Source: Myxococcus stipitatus DSM 14675
Lineage (GTDB): Bacteria; Myxococcota; Myxococcia; Myxococcales; Myxococcaceae
Assembly: GCF_000331735.1 (NCBI RefSeq)
Contig: NC_020126.1
Location: 7,505,501 to 7,569,500, forward strand
DNA: 64,000 nt
Direction of reading: 5' to 3'
The position numbers and the translations under genes were made by a program. Below are positions 17,564 to 26,584 of the stretch, one piece after another; within the stretch, counting starts at the first letter, position 1; each line of letters begins with the position of its first letter. A model generated the notes under the pieces. It was not told where the DNA came from. It searched no databases and saw nothing but the letters and a program-made list of their open reading frames with translations.

Positions 17564-18332
17564 GGGCCTTCATGAAGCGGATGCAGGCCCCCACCTCCTC
17601 GGCGAGCTCCGACCACTCGACCTCGCGCTCACCGACGTAGGCGGCTCGCGCGGACTCCAGCGCGGGACGATGCGCGGGCGGCAGCCGCTCCAGCGCCCAC
17701 GCCGCCGCGACGTCCTTGGGGAAGAAGCCGCCCTGAACGCGCGTCATCCAGATGCGCGCCAGGGCCAGCAGGATGTGCTTCTCCTCTCCCCGCCACGTGT
17801 CCTCGCCCGTCCACTGCGCCACCGTCTCCGCGAGCGCGCGTTCGACATCGGCCGAGGGAACCGGGTCGAAGACCTCCGCCGGCGGCGGGCCCCACAGCGC
17901 GACGCCGTGCTGCCTCACCATGGTGAGCAGGAGCGTGAGGTCCGGGTCGATGACGGGCGAGTCCATCCGCTTCGCCACGAAGTCGTCATGCAGCCACTCG
18001 CCGAACTGGAGCTCGCGCTTCGCCGGATGCCTCCACGGCTTGACCTCGTCCAGGACGACCACCGTCACCTCGAGCGGCCGGCCTGGCGCCCCGAGCCTCG
18101 GGTCGACCGAGAGGGCCAGGAGGTGCTCGACCAGCGCCTCCCTCTGGCCGCCTGCCAGGGGGCGGGAGAGGGCCACCATCAGGTCCACGTCACTCTTCGG
18201 CCGCAGGCCGCCATTCAAGGCCGAGCCATGGAGGTACAGGCCCACGAGGCCCTCCCCGAGCAGACGGGGAAGCAGGTCGACGACCTGGGAGACCTGGGCC
18301 CGCGATTCCGGGTCCAACACGGTGGTGCTCAT
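17526..18332 (-). CDS. AadA-like aminoglycoside adenylyltransferase
   Basis: A 268-aa protein that is collinear with ANT(3'')/(9) of the aadA family: the nucleotidyltransferase core LYLHGSALNGGLRPKSDVDL with the two Asp (DVD), then PWRHPAKRELQFGEWL, LLLTMVRQHGVALWGPP, FDPVPSADV, and the helical C-terminal part with ALARIWMTRVQGG and PKDVAAAWALERLPP. The catalytic Asp pair and the base-type acidic residue are present. It would adenylylate streptomycin or spectinomycin. It is not flanked by any mobile element, integron or resistance genes, so it looks chromosomal. Start ATG at 18332, no clear ribosome binding site. A general nucleotidyltransferase of other substrate is less likely given the collinearity. 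Confidence 0.82.
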   Translation of the reverse strand: MSTTVLDPESRAQVSQVVDLLPRLLGEGLVGLYLHGSALNGGLRPKSDVDLMVALSRPLAGGQREALVEHLLALSVDPRLGAPGRPLEVTVVVLDEVKPWRHPAKRELQFGEWLHDDFVAKRMDSPVIDPDLTLLLTMVRQHGVALWGPPPAEVFDPVPSADVERALAETVAQWTGEDTWRGEEKHILLALARIWMTRVQGGFFPKDVAAAWALERLPPAHRPALESARAAYVGEREVEWSELAEEVGACIRFMKALIESLPSDRSAR

Positions 18333-18527
18333 GCGGCGAAATCATGTGCCCGCTCGCCCGCCCCCGCACGACTTTCTCCGAATCGCGCAATGTGAGGCGC
18401 CCAGGTGCGATGGATGAGACGGGGTTCAGCGGAGTCTCGGGGCTCCCCTGATTCACCGAGGCCGCTCGGAGGGGTCACGAGAATGCGTCGACACCCGACA
18501 TCCCCTGGCTCTGCTATGGAGGGGGGA

Positions 18528-19145
18528 ATGTCCACCGCACTCCAGAACCGTCCTTCGAGCTCGCTCGCGCTCGGCCGCTTTGCCCAGAAGCGCTACATGA
18601 TTCGCCGCAAGTTCTTCAAGATCTTCGGCGGCGCGTTCCACATCTACGACGAGGCGGGCACGCTCGCCTTCTACTCGAAGATGAAGGCCTTCAAGCTGAA
18701 GGAGGACCTGCGCGTCTACGGCGATGAAGACATGCGAGAGGAGCTCCTCACCATCAAGGCGCGCGGCATCATCGACCTGGGCATGACGTACGACGTCGTG
18801 GACGGCACCACGGGCCAGCGCATCGGCGCCCTGCGCCGCAAGGGGCTGCGCTCCATCCTCCGCGACTCGTGGCTGGTGCTCGACGCCAACGACAACGAGG
18901 TGGGCAAGATTGAAGAGGACAGCATGGCGCTCGCGCTGGTCCGCCGCTTCCTGACCAACCTCATCCCGCAGTCCTTCTCCGGCATGATGGGCAGCGAGCA
19001 GGTCCTCGCCTTCCACCAGCGCTTCAACCCGTTCGTCCAGAAGATCGACCTCGACTTCTCCATGGACGAGCGCGGCCTGCTCGACCGCCGCATGGGCATC
19101 GCCGCGGCGGTGCTGATGTGCGCCATCGAAGGTCGCCAGCAGTAA
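18528..19145 (+). CDS. LURP-one-related (tubby-like) protein
   Basis: A 205-aa protein, start ATG at 18528 directly after GGAGGGGGG; longer frame is rejected. It has the LOR/YxjI pattern: FAQKRYMIRRKFFKIFGGAF, FHIYDEAGTLAFYSKMK, LRRKGLRSILRDSWLVLDAN and a C-terminal hydrophobic helix (AAAVLMCAIEG). The fold resembles tubby/scramblase beta barrels; members bind phosphoinositides in eukaryotes but bacterial roles are unknown. Possibly membrane-associated. A terminator follows the stop. Confidence 0.75.
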   Translation: MSTALQNRPSSSLALGRFAQKRYMIRRKFFKIFGGAFHIYDEAGTLAFYSKMKAFKLKEDLRVYGDEDMREELLTIKARGIIDLGMTYDVVDGTTGQRIGALRRKGLRSILRDSWLVLDANDNEVGKIEEDSMALALVRRFLTNLIPQSFSGMMGSEQVLAFHQRFNPFVQKIDLDFSMDERGLLDRRMGIAAAVLMCAIEGRQQ

Positions 19146-19154
19146 CGCCTCACG

Positions 19155-19193
19155 CGCCGTCCTCCAGGAGTGAGTCCCCTCGGGAGGACGGCG
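19155..19193. terminator. Terminator hairpin after LURP-one gene
   Basis: Perfect 11-bp stem CGCCGTCCTCC (19155-19165) / GGAGGACGGCG (19183-19193), 17-nt loop, between convergent genes; no T run. Confidence 0.6.
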
Positions 19194-19217
19194 TGGGTTG
19201 TCGGCGGGGTGCTCCCG

Positions 19218-20015
19218 TCACCGCGCTCGCGCCGGAGCCTTGCGCTCCTCCTTCAGCCAGCGGCGGACCTCCTCCAGGTACTCCCGTGGGAGGACGTGCC
19301 CGCTCTCGAAGGTCTTGTGCGTCTTGAGCCGGGACGGCGAGGCCTCGAAGAGCGCGCGGCTGTCCGCGACGGGCGAGAAGTCGTCCTGGTTCGCCGTCAG
19401 CAGCAGCCACTCCTGCTGGACCTTCGCCACGTGCTTCGAGGGCGCAATCTCCTCCATCGACGGGTCGATGTGCGGAGGGACCATCGTCACGAGGTGCGTG
19501 ACACGAGGCTCCCGGGCCGCCAGCAGGATGCCCACCTGGCCTCCCATGCTGTACCCCGCGACGAGCACTCGCGGCGGCTTGCGCTTCTCGAGCACGGCGT
19601 CGAGCACCGCGTGGGCATCCCGCACGGTGTCGGCAATCATCGCGATGTAGCCCGCGGGCTCTCCCTTGTGGGCCAACTTCGCGAGCGCCCCGGGCTTCGC
19701 CTCCGGCGTCGAGCGCTCACCGTGGCGCCGCGCATCGAGGAGATAGACGCGATAGCCCGCACGCAGCAGCTCGTCCTTCAGCACGCCGCCATGGGTCGGT
19801 CCCTCTTCCGAAAGCCAGTCCTCCTTGCGGCGGGTGAGGCCGTGCAGGAGCACGGCGACGGGGGGATTCTTCGCGGCCCCCTCGGGCTCCAGCACGCGCG
19901 TGGGGATTCGCTCGCCATCCGCGCCACGAACGTCCAACGAGGTCTCCGGGCCCGCGGAGGCGCGGGCCACGGAAGCAGACAACAACAGCAGACACAGCGA
20001 GAGCAGTCGGGTCAT
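19218..20015 (-). CDS. Secreted alpha/beta-hydrolase
   Basis: A 265-aa protein from the ATG at 20015 (AAGGA upstream), with a signal peptide (LLSLCLLLLSASVARAS). Motifs: oxyanion VAVLLHGLTRRKEDW, nucleophile GYSMGGQVG (Ser in GYSMG), acid Asp in LLLTANQDDFSP, His in ESGHVLPREY. Typical secreted or periplasmic esterase/peptidase; the HGLTRR loop and length suggest an acyl hydrolase. Substrate unknown. Divergent from the response regulator gene with 141 bases between. Confidence 0.8.
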   Translation of the reverse strand: MTRLLSLCLLLLSASVARASAGPETSLDVRGADGERIPTRVLEPEGAAKNPPVAVLLHGLTRRKEDWLSEEGPTHGGVLKDELLRAGYRVYLLDARRHGERSTPEAKPGALAKLAHKGEPAGYIAMIADTVRDAHAVLDAVLEKRKPPRVLVAGYSMGGQVGILLAAREPRVTHLVTMVPPHIDPSMEEIAPSKHVAKVQQEWLLLTANQDDFSPVADSRALFEASPSRLKTHKTFESGHVLPREYLEEVRRWLKEERKAPARAR

Positions 20016-20156
20016 GGAGGTGTTCCTTGAAGTGGGCAGCCCCGTCACCTTGCCGCCGGCCACGTCAGCCCCGCGTCAACGCGCGATTGACCTTCACCTG
20101 ACGAAGGGGCTGGTAACCTGTCGCCGCTCTCATCCCTTCGAGGTCCCCTGCCCCCC

Positions 20157-20831
20157 ATGCGAGTGCTCGTCGTCGAAGACAATCGCGACCTCCAGGCCAA
20201 CATCGCGAGGTTCCTGGGGACGGACTTCCAGTTGGACTTCGCCGCCACGGGGCCCCAGGGGCTCACGCTCGCGCTGGGGAACGAGTACGACGTCATCGTG
20301 CTCGACCTGATGCTGCCGGGCATGAGCGGCATCGAGCTGTGTCAGCGCTACCGGCAGCTCGCGCCCCGTCTGGTGCCCATCCTCATGCTGACCGCGCGAG
20401 ACACCCTCGAGGACAAGGAGGAGGGCTTCCGCGCGGGCGCGGATGACTACCTCGTCAAGCCGTTCTCGCTGCGGGAGTTGCGGATGCGGCTGGAGGCCCT
20501 GGCTCGACGCCCTGTTCCTCCGAGCGGGCGGAAGCTGAGCGCGGGGTCCCTCACGCTGGAGCCCGACACGGGACTCCTCCGACGGGGAGAGCGCAGCGCC
20601 CGCCTCAACCGGACCGAGGCGCTCATCTTGAGGCTGCTGATGGAGGCCGCGCCCGAGCCCGTGTCCACGGCCACGCTGGCGCACCACCTCTGGGGCGATG
20701 ACGCACCGGAGTCCAGCGCCCTGCGCACCCACGTCTATGCGCTGCGCGGCGCGCTCGCGGAGCTGGGCCTGAGCGCCTGCATCACCACCCGCCGCAACGA
20801 GGGATACAGCCTGGATGCGCGCGAAGACTAG
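20157..20831 (+). CDS. OmpR/PhoB-family response regulator
   Basis: A 224-aa protein. The receiver has the acidic pair VVEDN, the phosphoryl Asp in VIVLDLMLPGMSG (Asp about residue 51), Thr/Ser in LMLTARD and Lys in LVKPFS. The C-terminal winged helix contains LNRTEALILRLLMEAA and SSALRTHVYALRGAL with the recognition helix, ending in GYSLDARED. It is expected to be phosphorylated by the kinase encoded directly downstream, whose start overlaps this stop by 17 bases. Confidence 0.92.
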   Translation: MRVLVVEDNRDLQANIARFLGTDFQLDFAATGPQGLTLALGNEYDVIVLDLMLPGMSGIELCQRYRQLAPRLVPILMLTARDTLEDKEEGFRAGADDYLVKPFSLRELRMRLEALARRPVPPSGRKLSAGSLTLEPDTGLLRRGERSARLNRTEALILRLLMEAAPEPVSTATLAHHLWGDDAPESSALRTHVYALRGALAELGLSACITTRRNEGYSLDARED

Positions 20832-22038
20832 GTCGGTCCGCGGTCTCCTCCTCGGCGCCATGGCGATGTCCGCGGCGCTGGCACTCCTGCTGATGGGGGC
20901 GTTCTTCACGCTCTTCAGCTACGACCTGGAGGACGTCATCCTCGGGCGCGTCGTGGCCACGGAGGCGAACCGACAGGCCGCCGAGCAGGGCCCCTCGGGA
21001 CAGAGCATCCCGCTGGGGATGACGACCTACGTGGGGCACGAGAGCCTCCCGCCCTGGCTCGCGGAGGCGCTGCCGGTGGAGCTGCCTCGTCGCGAGCGGG
21101 AGGTGCGCGCCCCGGGCCACGGGCTCTTTCATGTCGCCGTGCGGCCCGACCCTTCTGGGGGACCCACGCGCTACGTGGTCTTCGACACGACGGAGCTTGC
21201 GAGCACGACCCGCCACTTGCGAACGACCGCCGGGTTGCTGCTGGCCAGTGCACTGCTGGCCCTGCTGGGGGCCGCGGTGCTCTCACACGTCGTTGCCCGG
21301 CGGCTCAGCCGTCCCCTGGAGGCGCTGGTGGCGCAAGTCCAGTCGGACACGCCGCCTCGGGCGGAAGGGCTCGGGGTCAGCGAGGTGCGCGCCCTGGCTG
21401 ATGCCTTGTGCGCTCGAGATGCGCGCATCCGAGAACTGCTGGAGCGGGAGCGGGCGTTCAACCGGGACGCGAGCCATGAGCTGCGCACACCCCTCTCCGT
21501 GGCGCGAGGCGCGGTGGAGATCCTGGAGCTGGACCCGCCGAAGGACGCGGAGACCTTCGGCCGCCTGCGACAGGCCGTGCATCACATGGTCCTGCTGACG
21601 GAGGGCATCCTCTGGCTCGCGCGGACGGGCCCCTCCGAGGAGTCCTGCAAGCTCGTGAGCATCTCGCGCGAGATGGTCGCGGTGTACGGCGACCACCTCA
21701 CCCAAGGGAGCGTGGCGGTCATCATCGAAGCGGAAGCGGAGGTCCTCGCGCCGCTGCCTGGCTCGGTGGCGCGAGTGATGCTGGGCAACCTCATCAAGAA
21801 CGCGCTCGCCTACACGAGCGAGGGCCGCATCGACATCCGCATCACGCCCGAGGACTGGAGCATCTGCGACACAGGCGTGGGCTTCGGCCGGGTGGAGCCG
21901 GAGCGCACGGGGTTCGGCATCGGGCTGTCGCTCGTGGAGCGACTGGCGCGGCGCTTCGCCTGGGAGATGTCCATCACCGCCCTGGAGCCGCACGGAACGA
22001 AGGTGCGGCTCACCTGGCCCTCCCAGCCCGTCACATGA
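20815..22038 (+). CDS. Membrane sensor histidine kinase
   Basis: A 407-aa kinase cotranslated with the response regulator. TM1 is GLLLGAMAMSAALALLLMGA; TM2 is LLLASALLALLGAAVLSHVV; between them about 95 periplasmic residues of sensor. After a HAMP-like linker comes the phospho-acceptor His in DASHELRTPLSV, N-box LGNLIKNALAYTS, G1 in ICDTGVGFG and G2 in GFGIGLSLVERL. It is a class I kinase. The periplasmic domain does not match any family I know. Its 3' end overlaps the convergent DUF2490 gene by 8 bases. Confidence 0.9.
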   Translation: MRAKTRSVRGLLLGAMAMSAALALLLMGAFFTLFSYDLEDVILGRVVATEANRQAAEQGPSGQSIPLGMTTYVGHESLPPWLAEALPVELPRREREVRAPGHGLFHVAVRPDPSGGPTRYVVFDTTELASTTRHLRTTAGLLLASALLALLGAAVLSHVVARRLSRPLEALVAQVQSDTPPRAEGLGVSEVRALADALCARDARIRELLERERAFNRDASHELRTPLSVARGAVEILELDPPKDAETFGRLRQAVHHMVLLTEGILWLARTGPSEESCKLVSISREMVAVYGDHLTQGSVAVIIEAEAEVLAPLPGSVARVMLGNLIKNALAYTSEGRIDIRITPEDWSICDTGVGFGRVEPERTGFGIGLSLVERLARRFAWEMSITALEPHGTKVRLTWPSQPVT

Positions 22039-22720
22039 AGTTGAACGGCGTGGACACGGCCAGCGCGTGGATGAGCTGGTCGGTCTGCGCGGACGGCCTG
22101 CGGACATAGGCGTTGAGATAGCCGACCTCGATGGCACTGTGAGCCCCCAGCTTCCAGCTCACGCCCACGAAGGCGCGGTTCGTGTCGAAGCCTCGCTGGG
22201 GGCCTCCGTCCACCGTGTTGAGGTGGAAGAAGGCCTCGTCCCAGATGACCAGGGACAGGCGTGACTCCGCCAGCGGGTGCGCGCCTCTCAGCATCAGCCG
22301 CGCCCGATGCGAGACCTCCGTGGTGCCGGGAAGAAAGCGCTGCTCCACCCGTGCGCGGAGGGTGGTCTTCAGCTCTCCGAACCGGGGCGTGAGGAAGAGC
22401 TGCTGGAACAACCGGCTCTCCCCCTGGCGCAGCGCGGGGTGCTCCTCCCAGTTCCAGATGGGAACCCAGGCGTAGCCCAGCCAGAACGACAGGTCCTGGA
22501 GCACTCGGACGCCCGCCGCCGAGCGGAAGATGACGCGGCCGTCCTGTTCACTGACACGCGGCTGGGCCTCCAGGTAGTACAGGAACGACTCGGAGATGTT
22601 CCCCTGTGCCGACACCGTGTACCAGAGCTGTGCCTCCGAGCTGACGGGCCGCGCCTCCACGGCGCTGGCGGGAACCACCAGGAGCAATCCAACGAGAGCA
22701 AGCAAGGTCCGCGAACGCAT
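22031..22720 (-). CDS. DUF2490-type outer-membrane beta-barrel protein
   Basis: A 229-aa protein from the ATG at 22720 with signal peptide (LALVGLLLVVPASAVEA). The mature part is beta-rich with repeated alternating aromatic strands (SEAQLWYTVSAQG, SFLYYLEAQPRVSE, LSFWLGYAWVPIWNWEE, LTPRFGELKTTLRARVEQRF) and ends in Phe-rich STPFNFM. DUF2490 proteins are predicted 12-strand or similar outer-membrane barrels of unknown transport. It lies convergent with the kinase, so not necessarily regulated by it. Confidence 0.7.
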   Translation of the reverse strand: MRSRTLLALVGLLLVVPASAVEARPVSSEAQLWYTVSAQGNISESFLYYLEAQPRVSEQDGRVIFRSAAGVRVLQDLSFWLGYAWVPIWNWEEHPALRQGESRLFQQLFLTPRFGELKTTLRARVEQRFLPGTTEVSHRARLMLRGAHPLAESRLSLVIWDEAFFHLNTVDGGPQRGFDTNRAFVGVSWKLGAHSAIEVGYLNAYVRRPSAQTDQLIHALAVSTPFNFM

Positions 22721-22816
22721 GATGCCCAGGTCTAGAGCATGCCCCGAGCGATGGCACCAGCGGCGCGGAGCAAGGCCGGCTCCCATTGGACACACACGAA
22801 GCGAGGTCCCTCGCGC

Positions 22817-23608
22817 TCAGGGTTGCGGCGCGGACGACGGCTCCCAGGTGAACGTGACAGTCGGCGCCCCCGCCGCCTTGTGGTCCTTCATCAGGAAGCC
22901 CTCCTCCCGGCGCGCCGCCTTCTCCAGCGCGGGCCGCAAAGCAGGAGGGATGGGGAGCAGCAACCCCACCACGAACTTGCTGCCTCGGCACACCTCATTG
23001 GCGTAACCGAAGGCGATGCGGAGGGCGACCTTGCCGCGCTCCAGGTGATGGAACGCCACGGCGTGCTTCACCGCCTCCAGCCCGTACTCGAAGCCCACGC
23101 ACTCCTGGCCAGGCACCAGGCTCTCCATCAAGTCCGCCACCGTGCGGGCCTTCTTGAACGCGGCCGCGTCGGTGACGTGCTTACGCACGAAGGCGTCGGC
23201 CTTGAGCGCCTTCACGACCTCCTCCTCTCCGAACACGTCGAGCAGGGAGAAGCCATCCGGGCCCTTCGTCACATCCCGCGTGACATAGCGCGTGCCCGCA
23301 TAGGGATGGGCTCCTCCCGTGTAGCCGCCCTCCGACTGCTCGTAGCTGACCCAGGGCCCCACCACCGACAGGACCCGGAACGACTGCATGCCCTCCCAGT
23401 TGGAAGTGTCCGTGTTCTCCGCCGGCTTGAAGCCCTCCAGGAACTCAGCCTTGCGCGACTGGAGGCCGAAGACCTCTTGGCCCTTTCGCAGGCCGCGCAG
23501 GTCCTCGGACGACATCTCGAAGGTCACATCCGGCCCCGACACCGTCCACGTCCGAGGCCCCGCCGGAGTCGCGAACAGCACCAACGTCACCATGAAGCTC
23601 GTGAGCAT
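22817..23608 (-). CDS. Secreted protein resembling the RsiV/DUF3298 domain
   Basis: A 263-aa protein from the ATG at 23608 (AGGA upstream). Signal peptide: LTSFMVTLVLFATPAGP. The segment SVVGPWVSYEQSEGGYTGGAHPYAG is the pattern I associate with DUF3298/RsiV family periplasmic modules (GGAHP), followed by SLLDVFGEEEVVK. These domains in RsiV bind lysozyme and in other proteins act as sensors. No further family assignment. It is 108 bases downstream of the beta-lactamase-fold gene and on its strand but the two are not obviously an operon. Confidence 0.45.
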   Translation of the reverse strand: MLTSFMVTLVLFATPAGPRTWTVSGPDVTFEMSSEDLRGLRKGQEVFGLQSRKAEFLEGFKPAENTDTSNWEGMQSFRVLSVVGPWVSYEQSEGGYTGGAHPYAGTRYVTRDVTKGPDGFSLLDVFGEEEVVKALKADAFVRKHVTDAAAFKKARTVADLMESLVPGQECVGFEYGLEAVKHAVAFHHLERGKVALRIAFGYANEVCRGSKFVVGLLLPIPPALRPALEKAARREEGFLMKDHKAAGAPTVTFTWEPSSAPQP

Positions 23609-23709
23609 GACGCCATCCTGCATCACTCCGGCCGCGGGTGCGCATCACGTCGAGGCCCGGGCGCCCCGAGAGCGCAGCCGGGCCTCGACTCCCGCGAAGA
23701 GCCTCCCGC

Positions 23710-24918
23710 TCACTCCTCCAGCGAGGATGCGGCGGAGGGTCCACACAACGCCGTCACGATGAACCGGGTGCGCGCCTGGTTGATGGGGTGCGGCTGGCCG
23801 GGGGTCTCGTAGCGGGTCAGGTTCTCCGCCAGCGTGACACGACGGCTGCCGTCCGCCCGGTGGAACGTGAAGGTCCTGTGCCCGAGCAACCCGCCCGTGT
23901 GTCCCCAGACGGGCCCGCAGTCGAGCACCGAATACGAGAGCCCGAGGCCGTAGCCCGCCTTCGGGTGGGTCAGCACGGGCGTCAGCATCTCCGCGAGCTG
24001 GGCCGGCGCCAACAGCCGGCCCCCGAGCAGCGCCTGGTAGAAGCGATTGATGTCCCGCGGAGTCGACACCAGCGCGCCCGCCGCCCAGCCCCACGACATG
24101 TTGTAGACGCTGAAGTCCCGCAGCGTCCCGTCCGCCCATGGGACGTACGCCTTGGAGTGGGCGCCTCGGACATGCATGCGCGTTCCTGGGAAGTACGTGT
24201 CGTGCAATCCCAAGGGCCGCAGGATGCGCCGCTCCACCACGTCCTCGAGAGAGCGGCCCGTGACGCGCTCGATGAGCAACCCCGCGAGGATGTAGTTCGT
24301 GTTCGAGTAGGAGTAGCGCTTCCCGGGCACGTCCGTCGGAGGCAGGGCCAGTCCGTAGGCCACCAATTCCCGAGGCGTGAAGGTCCGGCGACGCACGCTC
24401 TCGAAGTCCTCGGGCGTGACGAGAATCGCGTCGGGATAGTCCCCCAACCCGCTGGTGTGATTGAGCAGCATCCGGACCGTGACAAGCGTCCCGAGCTCTC
24501 CGGGGACGACGTCCGGCAGAGAGGCCCCGATGGGGGCATCCAGCTGAATCCGCCCCTCCCCCACGAGCTGCAACACGGCGGTCGACACGAAGCTCTTGGT
24601 GAGACTGCCCACGCGGTGCCGGAACCCCGGCCGCATGGGACGGCCGGTCTCGACATCCGCGACGCCCACCGCGCCCCGCCAGACCTGAGTCCCCTCCCAC
24701 ACCTCCGCGAAGGCCCCCGGCATCCCAGCGGCATGCTCGGCTTCGAGCAACTGCTGGAGCGGGTCCCCCGTGCTGACACGTGAGAGGTCTTCGGCGGAGA
24801 GTGTCTCGGAATGGGACGACGGTGGTGAAGTGTCTTGGAATTGGGATTCAGGGACATCGGTACCGCAACCCACCAGCAACAGGGGGACCAGCCAGGACAG
24901 ACGAGAGCGAAGTGACAC
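23710..24918 (-). CDS. Serine beta-lactamase-fold hydrolase, lipoprotein
   Basis: A 402-aa protein with lipobox LLLVGCGTD. Penicillin-binding-protein/class C beta-lactamase motifs: SxxK in VGSLTKSFVSTA, Y-S-N in RYSYSNTNYILAG and H-T-G in VWGHTGGLLGH. Such enzymes can be D-aminopeptidases, esterases, carboxypeptidases or beta-lactamases; the sequence does not decide. Anchored by lipid in a membrane, extracytoplasmic. No linked regulator. Confidence 0.85.
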   Translation of the reverse strand: MSLRSRLSWLVPLLLVGCGTDVPESQFQDTSPPSSHSETLSAEDLSRVSTGDPLQQLLEAEHAAGMPGAFAEVWEGTQVWRGAVGVADVETGRPMRPGFRHRVGSLTKSFVSTAVLQLVGEGRIQLDAPIGASLPDVVPGELGTLVTVRMLLNHTSGLGDYPDAILVTPEDFESVRRRTFTPRELVAYGLALPPTDVPGKRYSYSNTNYILAGLLIERVTGRSLEDVVERRILRPLGLHDTYFPGTRMHVRGAHSKAYVPWADGTLRDFSVYNMSWGWAAGALVSTPRDINRFYQALLGGRLLAPAQLAEMLTPVLTHPKAGYGLGLSYSVLDCGPVWGHTGGLLGHRTFTFHRADGSRRVTLAENLTRYETPGQPHPINQARTRFIVTALCGPSAASSLEE

Positions 24919-25004
24919 GGGTGCTCCTGGAAAGAGAAAGGCCCGGCCGCCGTCCTCACTGCCTGTCTTCGACTCCCGTGTCCTCGGGGTTGATCAAACA
25001 ATGC

Positions 25005-25334
25005 TCAGCCACCCCGTCGGCGTGTGGCGCTCTTCACGCGAGACAAGAGCTCCCGCAAATGGGAATCCTCCACGGGCTCCACCACCTGGACCGTGTGGCG
25101 GCGCCCCGCCTCCTCCACGGTGAGCGTGTAGCGGCGCTGGTCCGCGCCTCGCGTGGCGGAGCCCACCACGGGCGGAAGCTCGAGGAAGCGCGCGGCGCGC
25201 AGGCTGTCCTCGAGTGCCCGCGCCTCCTCGGCGGGGAGCGCATCCAGCTCCACGCTCCGGGGCCGCGCGAGTCCCGGGAAGGCCGCGAGCCCCCCTTGCT
25301 GTGAGAGCTGGAGACGAACACCGCTCGGCGCCAT
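25005..25334 (-). CDS. Emfourin-type inhibitor of the M4 peptidase
   Basis: A 109-aa protein whose start lies 3 bases after the M4 peptidase stop; GGAG at the end of the peptidase gene is its ribosome binding site, so the two are translationally coupled. It matches the emfourin pattern (protealysin inhibitor): a single beta-rich domain with QLSQQGGLAAFPGL, VELDALPAEEA and RRYTLTVEEAGRRHTVQV. No signal peptide, consistent with keeping the coupled peptidase inactive inside the cell. Family knowledge: emfourin tightly inhibits protealysin in Serratia from the same bicistron. Confidence 0.75.
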   Translation of the reverse strand: MAPSGVRLQLSQQGGLAAFPGLARPRSVELDALPAEEARALEDSLRAARFLELPPVVGSATRGADQRRYTLTVEEAGRRHTVQVVEPVEDSHLRELLSRVKSATRRRGG

Positions 25335-25337
25335 GGC

Positions 25338-26480
25338 TCACGCTCCGGGCTGCTGCATTCCATCCGTGCCCAGGCCCCACTGAGGCACCGACACCCGGTC
25401 TCGCGAGACGCGGATGCCCACCTCTTCCCAGGCCTGCTTCACCGCGCCCTCCTCCTCGCCCGTGCCGTACAGCCGCGTCGCGGCCATGACGGTGATGCGC
25501 GCGAAGTCGGAGAAGCTCGTGTCCGGGACGATGCGAGGGTCTCTCAGGCTCTCGTACCAGATGCGTCCCGCCCGCTCCCACGCGCGGCCGCCCAGGTTCA
25601 TGGCCACCAGGTAGAAGGCCCGGTTCGGGATGCCGGAGTTGATGTGCACGCCGCCGTTGTCCTCCCACGTCGTCACGTAGTCGCGCATGTGGCCCGGCTG
25701 CGGGTCCTTGCCCAGCACGTCGTCGTCGAACGCGGTCCCCGGCTCCTTCATCGAGCGAAGGGCCTTGCCCTCGACGGCCTCCGCCAGCAGCCCCGCGCCG
25801 ATGAGCCAGTCCGCCTGGTCCGCCGTCTGCCCGAGCAGCCGCTGCTTCACCAGCGAGCCGAAGACATCCGAGAGCGACTCGTTCAGCGCTCCCGCCTGGC
25901 GGAAGTACCACAGCGGGCCCTCGGACTCCGTCACGCCGTGGGACAGCTCGTGCGCGATGACATCCAGCGCGATGGTGAACCGGTTGAACAGCTCCCCGTC
26001 TCCATCGCCGAACACCATGCGGCGGCCATCCCAGAAGGCGTTGTCGTAGTCCTTCCCGTAGTGGACGTAGGCCTGCAATGACATCCCATCCCCGTCGATG
26101 GAGTCACGGCCCAGGACGTCCCAGAAGAAGTCATACGTCGCCCCCAGGCCGTCATACGCCTCGTCCGCGGCGAGGTCCCCGCACGCCCCCTGCCCCTCCG
26201 TGCGCACCAGCGTTCCCGGGAAGGCCTCCTCGCCCTTCAAGTCGTAGATGGCGCGCTGCCGCTGGGACTCCACCACCATCGCCGGCACGCGGCGGACGGC
26301 GGGGGCGGCGGCCACCCTTCCCCCCGCGAAGCGCAGCGCTCGGAAGGTGCTGTCCGTGGCGACGGTGCGCAGCGCCTTCACGCGCTGCTGCGGCGTTCCA
26401 TTCTCGGCGATGGAGCGCAGCAGATAGGGCGGCAGGATGCAGTGAATGGAATGAACATGTCGCGCGATGCGCGTCTTCAT
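25338..26480 (-). CDS. M4-family (thermolysin/protealysin-like) metallopeptidase
   Basis: A 380-aa peptidase, ATG at 26480 with GAGGGGGG upstream. It has no signal peptide and a short propeptide with HCILPPYLL, the protealysin-type PPxL motif. Zinc site HELSH in IAHELSHGVTE, third ligand Glu in NESLSDVFGS, active His in GGVHINSGIPN. Calcium-binding Asp residues around DYDNAFWDG. Protealysin-like enzymes cut host or prey proteins and need proteolytic maturation. Cotranslated with emfourin directly downstream. Confidence 0.9.
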   Translation of the reverse strand: MKTRIARHVHSIHCILPPYLLRSIAENGTPQQRVKALRTVATDSTFRALRFAGGRVAAAPAVRRVPAMVVESQRQRAIYDLKGEEAFPGTLVRTEGQGACGDLAADEAYDGLGATYDFFWDVLGRDSIDGDGMSLQAYVHYGKDYDNAFWDGRRMVFGDGDGELFNRFTIALDVIAHELSHGVTESEGPLWYFRQAGALNESLSDVFGSLVKQRLLGQTADQADWLIGAGLLAEAVEGKALRSMKEPGTAFDDDVLGKDPQPGHMRDYVTTWEDNGGVHINSGIPNRAFYLVAMNLGGRAWERAGRIWYESLRDPRIVPDTSFSDFARITVMAATRLYGTGEEEGAVKQAWEEVGIRVSRDRVSVPQWGLGTDGMQQPGA

Positions 26481-26584
26481 GAGTCCCCCCTCGTGAGCTG
26501 TCCAGCCCTCAAGGTAGGGACCGCTCCCGCTCCGCTGTCACCCCCGCCGCCGCTCCCACGGGCAGCGGGCGTGCCTCCAGCGCA

